NCBI GenBank assembly: GCA_027488255.1
Contig: JAIYBZ010000001.1
Location: forward strand, 1-64,000
Direction of reading: 5' to 3'
Length of the DNA stretch: 64,000 nt
Source of the DNA: Comamonadaceae bacterium
Lineage (GTDB): Bacteria; Pseudomonadota; Gammaproteobacteria; Burkholderiales; Burkholderiaceae_C
Made by a program: the position numbers and the translations under genes. Below the pieces are notes generated by a model that saw only the letters and a list, made by a program, of their open reading frames with translations, was not told where the DNA came from and made no database searches. Below, one piece after another: positions 23,707-32,323 of the stretch. Position 1 is the stretch's first letter. Every line of letters starts with the position of its first letter.

Positions 23707-24861
23707 TTAGGCGGTCGGAAAAGTGCCTGGCAACAAGATGGATTTGTCCACGGTTTGGATGTCGGTGCGGCCGCAAAAGGCCATGGTCACATCGAGTTCT
23801 TTGTGCAAAATTTGCAGCGCTTTGGTCACGCCGGCTTCGCCCATGGCGCCCAAGCCGTAGACCATGGCCCGGCCAATCATCACGCCCTTGGCGCCCAAGG
23901 CCCAGGCTTTGAGCACGTCTTGGCCCGAGCGGATGCCGCCGTCCATCCAGACTTCTATTTGGTCACCGACCGCCGCCACGATGGCCGGCAGGGCTTCGAT
24001 GCTGCTGGGTGCGCCATCGAGCTGACGGCCGCCGTGGTTGCTGACCACAATGGCATCGGCGCCGCTGGCCACGGCCAGTTGGGCGTCTTCCACGTCCATG
24101 ATGCCTTTCAAAATCAGTTTGCCACCCCATTGTTTTTTGACCCACGCCACGTCTTCCCAGTTGAGGGTCGGGTCAAATTGTTCGTTGGTCCAAGAGGCCA
24201 GCGACTTCATATTGGAGACGGCTTTCACGTGGCCCACCAAGTTGCCAAAGGTGTGGCGGCGGGTGCCGGCCATGCCCAGGCACCAACGCGGCTTGGTCAT
24301 CAAGTTGATGATGTTGGCCAGGGTGGGACGGGGTGGCGCGGTCAGACCGTTTTTCAGGTCTTTGTGGCGCTGACCAATCACTTGCAAATCGAGCGTGAGC
24401 ACCAAGGCGCTCACGTTGGCCGCCTTACAACGGTCAATCATGCGGATCATGGCCTCGCGGTCACGCATCATGTACAGCTGAAACCAGAAGGGGGCTTGCG
24501 TGTGCGCCGCCACGTCTTCAATTGAGCAAATGCTCATAGTCGACAAAGTGAAGGGAATGCCAAACTTTTTGGCCGCCATGGCGGCATGCATTTCACCGTC
24601 GGCATGTTGCATGCCGGTCAGGCCCACCGGGGCAATGCAGACGGGCATTTTGGTGTCGATGCCCACCATTTTGGTGGCGAGGGTGCGGTTTTCCATGTTC
24701 ACCGCCACGCGCTGGCGCAGCTTGATCTTGTGAAAATCGCTTTCGTTGGCGCGGTAGGTGCCCTCGGTCCAAGAGCCGCTGTCGGCGTAATCGTAGAACA
24801 TGCGCGGCACGCGTTTTTCGGCCAAAACGCGCAAGTCTTCGATGTTGGTGATCACGGACAT
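23707..24861 (-). CDS. FMN-dependent alpha-hydroxy-acid dehydrogenase (lactate dehydrogenase-like)
   Basis: The 384-residue TIM-barrel flavoprotein belongs to the LldD/glycolate oxidase family. The active-site His and Arg lie in VVSNHGGRQLDG, and the FMN-phosphate site is in DGGIRSGQDVLKA. APVGLTGMQHADGE and LTLDLQVIGQRHKD are family stretches. Members oxidise L-lactate, glycolate, mandelate or related 2-hydroxy acids. The neighbouring uronate genes leave the substrate open. CAGGAG precedes the ATG. The gene follows uronate dehydrogenase on the same strand after a hairpin, so it may be separately expressed. Confidence 0.9.
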   Translation of the reverse strand: MSVITNIEDLRVLAEKRVPRMFYDYADSGSWTEGTYRANESDFHKIKLRQRVAVNMENRTLATKMVGIDTKMPVCIAPVGLTGMQHADGEMHAAMAAKKFGIPFTLSTMSICSIEDVAAHTQAPFWFQLYMMRDREAMIRMIDRCKAANVSALVLTLDLQVIGQRHKDLKNGLTAPPRPTLANIINLMTKPRWCLGMAGTRRHTFGNLVGHVKAVSNMKSLASWTNEQFDPTLNWEDVAWVKKQWGGKLILKGIMDVEDAQLAVASGADAIVVSNHGGRQLDGAPSSIEALPAIVAAVGDQIEVWMDGGIRSGQDVLKAWALGAKGVMIGRAMVYGLGAMGEAGVTKALQILHKELDVTMAFCGRTDIQTVDKSILLPGTFPTA

Positions 24862-24962
24862 GGAGACTCCTGAAATGGGGCAATGGTTAAAAAAGGACCA
24901 TCGTAGCCGCAGCCATTCACGGGCGCTTTGAAACTTGCGCCACAGCGTTTGAAATTTATTGT

Positions 24963-24988
24963 GGGGGCTGCTGCAGGCCTCAGCCCCC
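24963..24988 (-). terminator. GC-rich hairpin after uronate dehydrogenase
   Basis: GGGGGCTG (24963-24970) pairs with CAGCCCCC (24981-24988) around a ten-base loop, just after the udh stop. There is no T-run, so it may stabilise the mRNA or pause transcription and not act as a full terminator. Confidence 0.45.
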
Positions 24989-25000
24989 CCGGGGCGCGGC

Positions 25001-25837
25001 TCAGCCGTGGGGCTTGGCCTTCACAAACGCGCCGCCTTGGTAAATAGCGGCAGGGTCTTGCGTGTCGATGGTTTGTTGGCGGGCCTCGACCGCGTTGCGG
25101 AAAATGTCGGACGAATCTTTCGGGCGATACCCAATGTGTTGGGCATGGGTGTTGTCCCACCAAGTGGTTTGGTTGTCCGACATGCCATAGATGATGCTGT
25201 GGCCCACGATGGGGGCCGTCAACGCGGCCACCACCAAGCGCTCGAGGTCGTCGTAGCTCAAGTAGGTGGCCAACATGCGGCGGTCGCGCGGTTCGGTAAA
25301 TGACGAGCCAATGCGCAGGCTCACGGTCTCGATGCCCCAGCGGTCCCAATACATTTGGGCCACGTCTTCACCGAAGGCTTTGGACAGGCCATAAAAACCA
25401 TCCGGCTTGGGCGGCATGCGGGTGTTGACCACTTCGTCTTGACGGTAAAACCCGGTGACATGGTTGGAGCTGGCAAACACAATGCGCTTCACGCCTTTCA
25501 GCCGCGCCGCCTCGTACAGGTTGACCATGCCGACAATGTTGCCCGCCAAAATAGGTGCCCAAGGCTGCTCGGTGGAGACGCCGCCCATGTGCACCACGGC
25601 ACTCACGTCCTCCAACAGCGACATCATTTGCTCGGCGTCTTCCAGTGCAGCGATCTGCACTTCTTCGCCTGCCGCGGCCGGGCCCAGGTCGCGCCGGTGG
25701 CTGACGCGCAGCACGTCGCAATAAGCTTTGAGGCGGGGTCGCAATTCTTGGCCCAAGTTGCCACCAGCACCGGTGAGCAACAAACGGGGAAATCGAATAC
25801 CAGAGGGTAGGGGGTTCAACATGAGAGATTCCGTCAT
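25001..25837 (-). CDS. udh: Uronate dehydrogenase-like NAD-dependent SDR
   Basis: The 278-residue extended short-chain dehydrogenase has the NAD-binding TGAGGNLGQ near residue 22, VVHMGGVSTEQPW, and the catalytic YGLSK near residue 149. These are typical of bacterial uronate dehydrogenases, which oxidise D-galacturonate or D-glucuronate to aldaro-lactones. The context supports this: an aldolase gene is directly upstream (TAATG overlap), and lactonase, aldarate dehydratases and GarR are close by. An alternative ATG at 25822 would remove five residues. A related NAD-dependent epimerase cannot be excluded from sequence alone. Confidence 0.85.
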   Translation of the reverse strand: MTESLMLNPLPSGIRFPRLLLTGAGGNLGQELRPRLKAYCDVLRVSHRRDLGPAAAGEEVQIAALEDAEQMMSLLEDVSAVVHMGGVSTEQPWAPILAGNIVGMVNLYEAARLKGVKRIVFASSNHVTGFYRQDEVVNTRMPPKPDGFYGLSKAFGEDVAQMYWDRWGIETVSLRIGSSFTEPRDRRMLATYLSYDDLERLVVAALTAPIVGHSIIYGMSDNQTTWWDNTHAQHIGYRPKDSSDIFRNAVEARQQTIDTQDPAAIYQGGAFVKAKPHG

Positions 25838-26601
25838 TAAGATTTAAAACGACCGGCCAAAGCCGTGGCGCTGTCACGCAGCACGTTTTGGTCGGCGCCC
25901 ACCGCGACAAACAAGCAGCCTTGGGCAACATAGTGTTTGGCCAGCGCTTCGTCGCCCGTCAAGATGCCCGCCGCCTTGCCACAAGCCCGAATGCGGGCAA
26001 TCGACTCGTCGATGACCTTCAGCACATCGGGGTGCTTGGGGTTGCCCAAATGGCCCAATGCGGCCGACAAATCGCCGGGGCCGATGAAGACCCCATCCAC
26101 GCCTTCCACACCGGCAATGGCCTCGATGTTTTGCAGGCCTTGCACGGTTTCGACTTGCAGCAACACGCAAATTTCTTCACTGCTGTGGTGCGCATAACCT
26201 TTCACCCGGCCGTAATGGCTGGCGCGCGGCGCTCCGGCATAACCACGCACCCCGTGCGGTGGATAGCGGGTGTAAGAGACGGCTTGACGCGCCTCTTCTT
26301 CGGTTTGCACGTAGGGCACCAACAGGGTTTGCACGCCAATGTCGAGCAAGCGCTTGAAGGTCACCATGTCGTTCCACGGCGGCCGCACGATGGGGGTGGT
26401 GGGGCTGCCCTGCATGGCCTGCAGTTGCGCCAAGATTTCGGGAATGTCGTTGGGCGAGTGCTCCATGTCGAGCAGCAGCCAATCAAAGCCGCAATGCGCC
26501 AAGATTTCGGTGCTGATGTTGCTGCACAAGTGCGACCAAAGACCGATTTGCTTGTGGCCTGAAAGCAGAGCGTGCTTGAAAGCGTTGCGGGGCATGTCCA
26601 T
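25837..26601 (-). CDS. garL: HpcH/HpaI aldolase, likely 2-keto-3-deoxy-glucarate aldolase (GarL-like)
   Basis: The 254-residue class II aldolase has the family marks DWLLLDMEHSPND, QVETVQGLQNIEAIAGVEG, GVFIGPGDLSAALG and VGADQNVLRD. These supply the metal ligands (Glu, Asp) and the catalytic residues. GarL splits 5-keto-4-deoxy-glucarate into pyruvate and tartronate semialdehyde. Genes for the preceding and following steps are adjacent, hence the choice among HpcH/HpaI members. The open frame continues upstream to 27045 but the extra part is antisense-like noise over garR. The ATG at 26601 gives the family length. Its stop overlaps the udh start. Confidence 0.87.
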   Translation of the reverse strand: MDMPRNAFKHALLSGHKQIGLWSHLCSNISTEILAHCGFDWLLLDMEHSPNDIPEILAQLQAMQGSPTTPIVRPPWNDMVTFKRLLDIGVQTLLVPYVQTEEEARQAVSYTRYPPHGVRGYAGAPRASHYGRVKGYAHHSSEEICVLLQVETVQGLQNIEAIAGVEGVDGVFIGPGDLSAALGHLGNPKHPDVLKVIDESIARIRACGKAAGILTGDEALAKHYVAQGCLFVAVGADQNVLRDSATALAGRFKS

Positions 26602-26660
26602 GGGGTGGATCTCTTGTTGGGAAAGTCGTTGGAAAATGCTTTTTGAGTAACGTTGGCGAA

Positions 26661-27545
26661 TCAGTGGCTGGCCACTTGGAAGTTGGCGGCGATCTCCAGT
26701 GCGCGCACCAAGCCCGAGTGGTCCCAAGCTGCGCCGCCGTGCGCCACACAGGTGTTCATCAACTGCAAGGCATTGGCCGTGTTGGGCAAACTCAGGCCCA
26801 TGGCCTTGGCGCCTTCCAGCGCCAAGTTCAGGTCTTTTTGGTGCAGCTCGATGCGGAATCCGGGGTTGAAAGTGCGCTTGATCATGCGCTCGCCATGCAA
26901 CTCCAATATTCGGCTGGTGGCCAAACCGCCCATCAGGGCTTGGCGCACTTTGGCGGGGTCTGCACCCGCTTTGGCGGCAAACAGCAAGGCTTCGCCGACG
27001 GCTTCGATGTTCAGGGCCACGATGATTTGGTTGGCGACTTTGCAAGTCTGGCCGCTGCCGTTTTCACCAATCAGGGTGATGTTTTTACCCATCACCGCGA
27101 AAAGCGGGTGGACTTTGTTGAAGGTGGCTTCGCTGCCGCCCACCATGATGGTGAGGCTGGCGGCTTTGGCCCCGACTTCGCCGCCTGACACGGGGGCATC
27201 GAGGTAGTCACATCCCAAAGCGTTGATTTGCGCCGCAAAGTCTTTGGTGGCGATGGGTGAGATCGAACTCATGTCCACCACTGTTTTTCCGGCGCTCAAA
27301 CCTTTGGCAATGCCTTGTTCACCAAACAGCACCTCTTGCACATGCGGTGTGTCGGGCACCATGGTGAAAATGATGTCGGCTTTTTGCGCCACTTCAGCTG
27401 GCGATGCGCAAGCCTGTGCGCCTTGGGCCAGCACCTCGGCTGGGACGCCACTGCGTGAATGCACAAAGAGCGTGTGGCCAGCGGCCATCAAGTGGCCCGC
27501 CATGGGTTTGCCCATGATGCCCAGACCGATAAATCCCAGATTCAT
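26661..27545 (-). CDS. garR: 2-hydroxy-3-oxopropionate (tartronate semialdehyde) reductase
   Basis: The 294-residue beta-hydroxyacid dehydrogenase begins with NLGFIGLGIMGKPMAGHL, its NAD(P)-binding fold. The substrate motif DAPVSGGEVGA lies near residue 118 and the catalytic lysine in GQTCKVANQIIVA near residue 170. The family reduces tartronate semialdehyde to D-glycerate, the product then fed into glycolysis. It lies between the aldolase and glucarate dehydratase genes on the same strand. ATG at 27545 is preferred over an upstream start at 27557 because it opens the dinucleotide-binding fold directly. Confidence 0.93.
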   Translation of the reverse strand: MNLGFIGLGIMGKPMAGHLMAAGHTLFVHSRSGVPAEVLAQGAQACASPAEVAQKADIIFTMVPDTPHVQEVLFGEQGIAKGLSAGKTVVDMSSISPIATKDFAAQINALGCDYLDAPVSGGEVGAKAASLTIMVGGSEATFNKVHPLFAVMGKNITLIGENGSGQTCKVANQIIVALNIEAVGEALLFAAKAGADPAKVRQALMGGLATSRILELHGERMIKRTFNPGFRIELHQKDLNLALEGAKAMGLSLPNTANALQLMNTCVAHGGAAWDHSGLVRALEIAANFQVASH

Positions 27546-27579
27546 GTGTTTCTCCAAATGCGAAAGAGGTGTTGAGTGA

Positions 27580-28917
27580 TCAGCGCACCAGCGCTGGCAT
27601 CTTGGGGTTGAACTTCCAGCCCGGTATCAGGTACTGCATGGCGATGGCGTCGTCTCGAGAGCCCAGTCCGTGCTGCAAATAAAGTTGGTGCGCTTTTTCT
27701 ATGGCGACCAGGTCGATCTCGATGCCGAGGCCGGGTTTTTGGGGCACATCCACATAGCCCTCTTTGATTTGCAAGGGGTTTTGCGTCAAAAACTGGCCGT
27801 CCTGCCAAATCCAGTGCGTGTCGATGGCGGTGACTTTGCCCGGCGCTGCCGCCGCGCAGTGGGTGAACATGGCCAGCGAAATGTCAAAGTGGTTGTTGGA
27901 GTGCGAGCCCCAAGTCAGGTCGTACATTTGGCACAACTGCGCCACGCGAACCGAGCCTTGCAGCGTCCAGAAGTGCGGGTCGGCCAGCGGAATGTCCACC
28001 GACTGCAACTGAATGCTGTGGGCCATTTCACGCCAATCGGTGGCCACCATGTTGGTGGCGGTCGGCAGGCCCGTGGCACGGCGAAATTCGGCCATCACTT
28101 CACGCCCTGAAAACACGCCTTCCCCACCGCACGGGTCTTCGGCATAGGCCATGGTGTCGCGGTGGTCACGCAGCAGGCGAATCGCATCTTTCAGCAACCA
28201 ACCGCCATTGGGGTCGAGGGTGATGCGGGCCTTGGGAAAACGCTCGTGCAAAGCCACGATGGCCTCAACCTCGTCTTCACCGCGCAGCACGCCGCCTTTG
28301 AGCTTGAAATCTTGAAAGCCATAGCGCGCTTGCGCGGCTTCGGCCAAGCGCACCACGTCGCGTGCGGTCATGGCTTTTTCGTGCCGCAGTCGCAACCAGT
28401 CGTCGCTTTGTTCGGGCTCGCTGCGGTAGGGCAGGTCGGTTTGCGTGCGGTCGCCTACATAAAACAAATAACCCAGCATTTGCACCCGAGCGCGCTGCTG
28501 TCCTTGCCCCAGCAGCGAGCACACCGGCACATTGAGGTGCTGACCCAGCAAGTCAAGCAAGGCGCTCTCGACGGCGGTCACCGCATGGATGGTGATGCGC
28601 AAATCAAAGGTTTGGTTACCACGGCCGCCGCTGTCGCGGTCGGCAAATTGTTGGCGCATGGCATTCAGCAAGCGGTTGTAGTTGCCCACCGCTTGCCCCT
28701 CAATCAGGGCGCGGGCGTCTTCCAGGGTTTGGCGAATCTTTTCGCCACCGGGCACTTCGCCCACCCCGGTGCGGCCCGCCGAGTCGGTCAGGATGACGAT
28801 ATTTCGGGTGAAGAAAGGGCCATGGGCCCCACTCAGGTTGAGCAACATGCCGTCGTGTCCTGCAACAGGAACCACTTGCATGCGGGTGACCACGGGGGTG
28901 GAGGAAGACATAGGCAT
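27580..28917 (-). CDS. gudD: D-glucarate dehydratase
   Basis: The 445-residue enolase-superfamily enzyme matches E. coli GudD in length (446). Active-site marks are all visible: the general base in FKLKGGVL, metal ligands in TLDPNGGW and [13 protein letters not shown], the second base in [11 protein letters not shown], and IDTHWIWQ. It removes water from D-glucarate or L-idarate to give 5-keto-4-deoxy-glucarate. The start is ATG 28917; GTG 28929 and ATG 28911 are alternatives and none has a clear Shine-Dalgarno. A candidate operator for the neighbouring FCD regulator lies about 30 bp upstream. Confidence 0.95.
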   Translation of the reverse strand: MPMSSSTPVVTRMQVVPVAGHDGMLLNLSGAHGPFFTRNIVILTDSAGRTGVGEVPGGEKIRQTLEDARALIEGQAVGNYNRLLNAMRQQFADRDSGGRGNQTFDLRITIHAVTAVESALLDLLGQHLNVPVCSLLGQGQQRARVQMLGYLFYVGDRTQTDLPYRSEPEQSDDWLRLRHEKAMTARDVVRLAEAAQARYGFQDFKLKGGVLRGEDEVEAIVALHERFPKARITLDPNGGWLLKDAIRLLRDHRDTMAYAEDPCGGEGVFSGREVMAEFRRATGLPTATNMVATDWREMAHSIQLQSVDIPLADPHFWTLQGSVRVAQLCQMYDLTWGSHSNNHFDISLAMFTHCAAAAPGKVTAIDTHWIWQDGQFLTQNPLQIKEGYVDVPQKPGLGIEIDLVAIEKAHQLYLQHGLGSRDDAIAMQYLIPGWKFNPKMPALVR

Positions 28918-28945
28918 GGCGTAAAACACTCAATATTGAGCAGAC

Positions 28946-28956
28946 ATCGTACAACT
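28946..28956. promoter_or_regulatory. Candidate FCD-regulator operator upstream of gudD
   Basis: The sequence ATCGTACAACT shares the core TCGTACAA with the inverted copy at 29784-29791, upstream of the divergent lactonase gene. Both lie next to genes flanking the FCD regulator. Binding of FCD-type regulators to TNGTNNNACNA-like sites is established for the family; this site is inference. Confidence 0.45.
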
Positions 28957-28998
28957 AAGGACGATTTGAGAAATGCGTATTTACCCTCAGGACGAGGG

Positions 28999-29748
28999 TC
29001 AGGATTGCTCAGAGGCCCGTTTTTTGTGGCGGTCTCGGCTGTTGGACAAGTGCGTGCGCATGGCGGCCCGGGCCGATTCGGCATCTTGCGCGGCGATGGC
29101 ATTCAGGATGTTTTCGTGCTCGTGGTGCACCCGTCGCAAGTAGTTCAATTTGGGCGGATCTTGGCTGACATCGGTGGCCAGACGTGCCCTGGGAATGGCC
29201 TGAGATCCCAATGAATTCATCATGTCCGCAAAGTGGTTGTTTTGCGTGGCTCGGGCAATTTCGTGGTGAAACTGGAAGTCGGCCGCAATGGCATCCCGAC
29301 CGCCTTCAATGGCGTTTGAAAAGGCGATCAAGGCTTCTTGCATGACCCTTAAATTCTCGTCACTGCGCCTGACAGCGGCCAAGGCAGCGGCTTCGGTCTC
29401 GATGCTGATGCGCAGCTCAAGCAAGGCCACCACATCGTGCAGTGTTTCCAATTGGTTGGGATTGACGCGAAAGACGGGGGTGTCGATTTGTTCTAAAACG
29501 AAGGTTCCAATGCCGTGGCGGGTTTCCACGAGGCCAGCGGCCTGGAGTTTGGAGATGGCCTCTCTGACCACGGTGCGGCTGACGCCAAAGCGCTCCATGA
29601 TGGCGGCTTCGGTGGGCAATTTCTGGCCCTGGGTCAGGCTGCCATTTTGAATCTCGGCCCCCAGTTGCTCGACCAATTCGAAGGTCAAGCTGCGCGTTTT
29701 TCTTTTTGGGCTGGTGGATGACAGGGTGTTCATCGGGTAAATACTCAT
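28999..29748 (-). CDS. GntR family transcriptional regulator, FCD (FadR) subfamily
   Basis: The 249-residue protein has an N-terminal winged helix-turn-helix (KLPTEAAIMERFGVSRTVVREA, residues about 43-64) and a C-terminal all-helical FCD ligand domain. The FCD metal-binding residues lie around DFQFHHEIA, ARATQNNHF and RVHHEHENIL. Such regulators respond to sugar acids such as glucarate, galactarate and gluconate. Its position between gudD and the divergent lactonase/TRAP genes makes it the likely local regulator of the catabolic block. ATGs at 29748 and 29733 are both possible starts. Confidence 0.9.
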   Translation of the reverse strand: MSIYPMNTLSSTSPKRKTRSLTFELVEQLGAEIQNGSLTQGQKLPTEAAIMERFGVSRTVVREAISKLQAAGLVETRHGIGTFVLEQIDTPVFRVNPNQLETLHDVVALLELRISIETEAAALAAVRRSDENLRVMQEALIAFSNAIEGGRDAIAADFQFHHEIARATQNNHFADMMNSLGSQAIPRARLATDVSQDPPKLNYLRRVHHEHENILNAIAAQDAESARAAMRTHLSNSRDRHKKRASEQS

Positions 29749-29780
29749 TTCGAAATGTTGCCGGACATTTCACAATCACC

Positions 29781-29791
29781 TTGTACGACAA
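29781..29791. promoter_or_regulatory. Candidate operator in the divergent regulator/lactonase region
   Basis: TTGTACGACAA is nearly palindromic (TTGT/ACAA) and its reverse complement carries the TCGTACAA core also found upstream of gudD. It lies 33 bp upstream of the FCD regulator start and 60 bp upstream of the lactonase start, so one regulator could control both directions. Confidence 0.5.
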
Positions 29792-29850
29792 CTGATTACT
29801 GCGCGTTTCTGCAATGTATCAGAACAAGTCCCGGAGTGACCACTTTTTTT

Positions 29851-30777
29851 ATGAGCACATACCAAGCCATCGCCGATCCGGCAGACCGCGTAGGGGAGTC
29901 GCCGGTCTGGGACGCCCGCGCGCAGTGCTTGTGGTGGGTGGACATTGAAGGGCCGTTTATTCGCCGTTGTCAGCCCAATGCTGTGTCGGCTTCGCCGGCT
30001 TCGGAGGTTTGGCAGTCTTGGCGCATGCCCGAGCGCGTCGGGTGCATCGCCTTGACGGCAACACCGGGGCAACTCATCGCCGCCATGGAGACCGGCATTG
30101 CACTGGTGCATTTGTCCGATGACGCCACCGTGGGCCTGCAGTGGTTGGCTCGCATCACCCATCCCGCAAAAGGCATGCGCTTCAACGATGGCCGTTGTGA
30201 TGCGAGTGGGCGCTTTTGGGTCGGCACTATGGTGATGGACATGTCATTGGGCTCTGCGCAGGGCGGCCTTTATTGCTTGGACGAGCGCGGGCTCACGGGC
30301 CCGTATGTCAGCGGTCTGCTCACGCCCAACGGTTTGGGCATGAGTCCGGATGGACGCACTTTGTATTTGTCGGACTCGCATCCCAAGGTGCAAAAAATTT
30401 GGGCTTTTGATGTGGATTTGGCTTCGGGCCAACTGAGTCAGCAACGGCTTTTTGTGGACATGAACCTCTGGCCCGGTCGCCCCGATGGCGCGGCAGTCGA
30501 CGCGCAAGGGCACTACTGGATTTGTGGCAATGACGCAGGTCAGCTGCATGCGTTTGAAGCCAATGGTCAGTGGGTGCGATCCCTTTCGGTGCCGATGCCC
30601 AAACCGGCCATGTGCGCGTTTGGGGGCGCTGAGCTGGACCAGCTTTTTGTCACTTCCATCATTCCGGCCAACACCGCCGCAGAAAACCGAGGCCTGAGTG
30701 GCGCGGTGATCGCTCTGCAGCCCGGTGTGCGTGGCCTGCCTGAACCGATTTTTTCTCGTTTCCCCGTCAGTTCTTAA
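29851..30777 (+). CDS. SMP-30/gluconolactonase family lactonase
   Basis: The 308-residue six-bladed beta-propeller has the SMP-30 marks [18 protein letters not shown] at the start, with a metal-binding Glu. [31 protein letters not shown] and [15 protein letters not shown] follow; these contain the other metal ligands. Members hydrolyse aldonolactones and aldarolactones. Next to uronate dehydrogenase and aldarate dehydratases it most likely opens the galactaro- or glucaro-lactone made by Udh. The frame runs back to 29755, but the ATG at 29851 matches the family start. The TRAP receptor gene follows after 37 bases. Confidence 0.9.
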   Translation: MSTYQAIADPADRVGESPVWDARAQCLWWVDIEGPFIRRCQPNAVSASPASEVWQSWRMPERVGCIALTATPGQLIAAMETGIALVHLSDDATVGLQWLARITHPAKGMRFNDGRCDASGRFWVGTMVMDMSLGSAQGGLYCLDERGLTGPYVSGLLTPNGLGMSPDGRTLYLSDSHPKVQKIWAFDVDLASGQLSQQRLFVDMNLWPGRPDGAAVDAQGHYWICGNDAGQLHAFEANGQWVRSLSVPMPKPAMCAFGGAELDQLFVTSIIPANTAAENRGLSGAVIALQPGVRGLPEPIFSRFPVSS

Positions 30778-30814
30778 CCGTGTTTTCCCAACCCCTTTAA
30801 CCCTGGAGACTCTC

Positions 30815-31780
30815 ATGAAAAAACTCAAGCCCACCCTGCTGGCGATTGCCGCCACGCTGTCTTTTTCCGCCCACGCGATCGAGTTTCGCTCGGCCGATAT
30901 CCACAACGCCGATGACTACCCTACCGTGGTGGCGGTCAAGCACATGAGCACCGTGCTCGAAAAGTTGTCGGGCGGCAAACACAAGATCAAGGTGTTCAAC
31001 AAAGGGGCTTTGGGCTCTGAAAAAGAAACCATTGACCAAGTGAAAATTGGCGCGCTGGACATGGTGCGTGTGAACGTGGCGCCTATGAACGGCGTTTGCC
31101 CCATGACCATGGTGCCCACCATGCCCTTCTTGTTCAGCTCGGTCGAGCACATGCGCAAATCTTTGGACGGCCCAGTCGGTGCTGAAATCTTGAAGAGCTG
31201 CGAGTCGGTGGGCTATGTGGGCCTGGCTTTTTATGACAGCGGCGCACGCTCCATTTATGCCAAAAAACCTATCCGCACCGTGGCCGATGCCAAGGGTCTG
31301 AAGATTCGCGTGCAGCAGTCTGACCTGTGGGTGGCCTTGGTGAGTGCCATGGGCGCCAACGCAACCCCCATGCCATATGGCGAGGTTTACACCGGCCTCA
31401 AAACAGGTTTGATCGATGCGGCTGAAAACAACATCCCTTCGTTTGACACCGCCAAGCACGTGGAAGCCGTCAAGGTTTACTCCAAGACCGAACACTCCAT
31501 GGCACCAGAAATTTTGGTGATGTCCAAAGTTGTTTGGGACAAATTGCCTGCCAACGAGCAAGCCATGGTGCGACAGGCGGCCAAAGAGTCGGTGGCTGTT
31601 CAGCGCAAAGCTTGGGACGAAGCCGAGGGCAAATCTTTGGCCAACGTGAAGGCCGCTGGCGCTGAGATTGTCGAAGTGGACAAGCGCTCGTTCCAAGCCG
31701 TCATGGGCCCTGTCTATGACAAGTTCATGACCACGCCTGAAATGAAGCGTGCAATCAAAGCCATTCAAGACACCAAGTAA
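30815..31780 (+). CDS. dctP: TRAP transporter solute-binding protein (DctP type)
   Basis: The 321-residue periplasmic receptor has a signal peptide that ends near SFSAHA and a DctP-family mature domain. [11 protein letters not shown] holds the conserved arginine that binds the ligand carboxylate. [22 protein letters not shown] is the best-conserved family stretch. The neighbours suggest a uronate or aldarate ligand. CTGGAG lies ahead of the ATG at 30815. The gene is followed by a hairpin and then dctQ and dctM, the usual order, so the three encode one secondary transporter. Confidence 0.92.
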   Translation: MKKLKPTLLAIAATLSFSAHAIEFRSADIHNADDYPTVVAVKHMSTVLEKLSGGKHKIKVFNKGALGSEKETIDQVKIGALDMVRVNVAPMNGVCPMTMVPTMPFLFSSVEHMRKSLDGPVGAEILKSCESVGYVGLAFYDSGARSIYAKKPIRTVADAKGLKIRVQQSDLWVALVSAMGANATPMPYGEVYTGLKTGLIDAAENNIPSFDTAKHVEAVKVYSKTEHSMAPEILVMSKVVWDKLPANEQAMVRQAAKESVAVQRKAWDEAEGKSLANVKAAGAEIVEVDKRSFQAVMGPVYDKFMTTPEMKRAIKAIQDTK

Positions 31781-31796
31781 TCGGCTTTTCCCATTG

Positions 31797-31829
31797 CCCC
31801 CGGTGCAAGCCGGGGGCTGGAGTTTTTTT
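31797..31829 (+). terminator. Hairpin between dctP and dctQ
   Basis: CCCCCGG (31797-31803) pairs with CCGGGGG (31810-31816). CTGGAG and a seven-T run follow, directly before the dctQ start. It may attenuate transcription or protect the dctP message, so that the receptor is made in excess over the membrane subunits. Confidence 0.6.
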
Positions 31830-31830
31830 G

Positions 31831-32319
31831 ATGTTCACCAAATTTTGTTCGACGGTCTCCAAGATCTGTTTGGTCTTGGCCGTCATTGGCCTGCTTGCCG
31901 TGATCTTGTGCGTGCAATGGCAAGTGGTGGGTCGCTATGTCTTGAATGACACGCCCACTTGGGCCGAGGCACTGGCTATGCTGATCGTGCTGTTTGTCAC
32001 CGCCTTTGGTTTGGCGGTGGGCGTTCGCGATGCGGGCCATATTGGCCTTGAGTCGCTGGTGATTTTGTTGCCCAAAAAATGGCAGCGCCGCGTTGAGATT
32101 TTGATTCACGCCCTGGTCGGGGTGTTTGGTTATTTGATGGTGCAGGGCGGTTGGCTCTGGGCCTCTGCCAAATGGGGTGAAAAGAAACCCATGTTGCCGG
32201 TTCCTGACGGCATTGACTATGTGCCCGTGATCATCGCTGGGGCGCTGATTTTGTTGTTTTCAATTGAACACATCGTGGCCCTGCTGCGCGGTGAGTCTGT
32301 TGCGCCTGTCTGGGATTGA
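31831..32319 (+). CDS. dctQ: TRAP transporter small permease (DctQ type)
   Basis: The 162-residue membrane protein has four predicted transmembrane helices, beginning with KICLVLAVIGLLAVILCVQW. DctQ family marks are RYVLNDTPTWAEALAM and the following helix, which ends before GVRDAGHIGLE. It forms the membrane complex with DctM. The ATG at 31831 is preferred to TTG 31828. GGAG at 31819-31822 lies at a workable distance. It ends four bases before dctM. Confidence 0.92.
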   Translation: MFTKFCSTVSKICLVLAVIGLLAVILCVQWQVVGRYVLNDTPTWAEALAMLIVLFVTAFGLAVGVRDAGHIGLESLVILLPKKWQRRVEILIHALVGVFGYLMVQGGWLWASAKWGEKKPMLPVPDGIDYVPVIIAGALILLFSIEHIVALLRGESVAPVWD

Positions 32320-32323
32320 TGCC

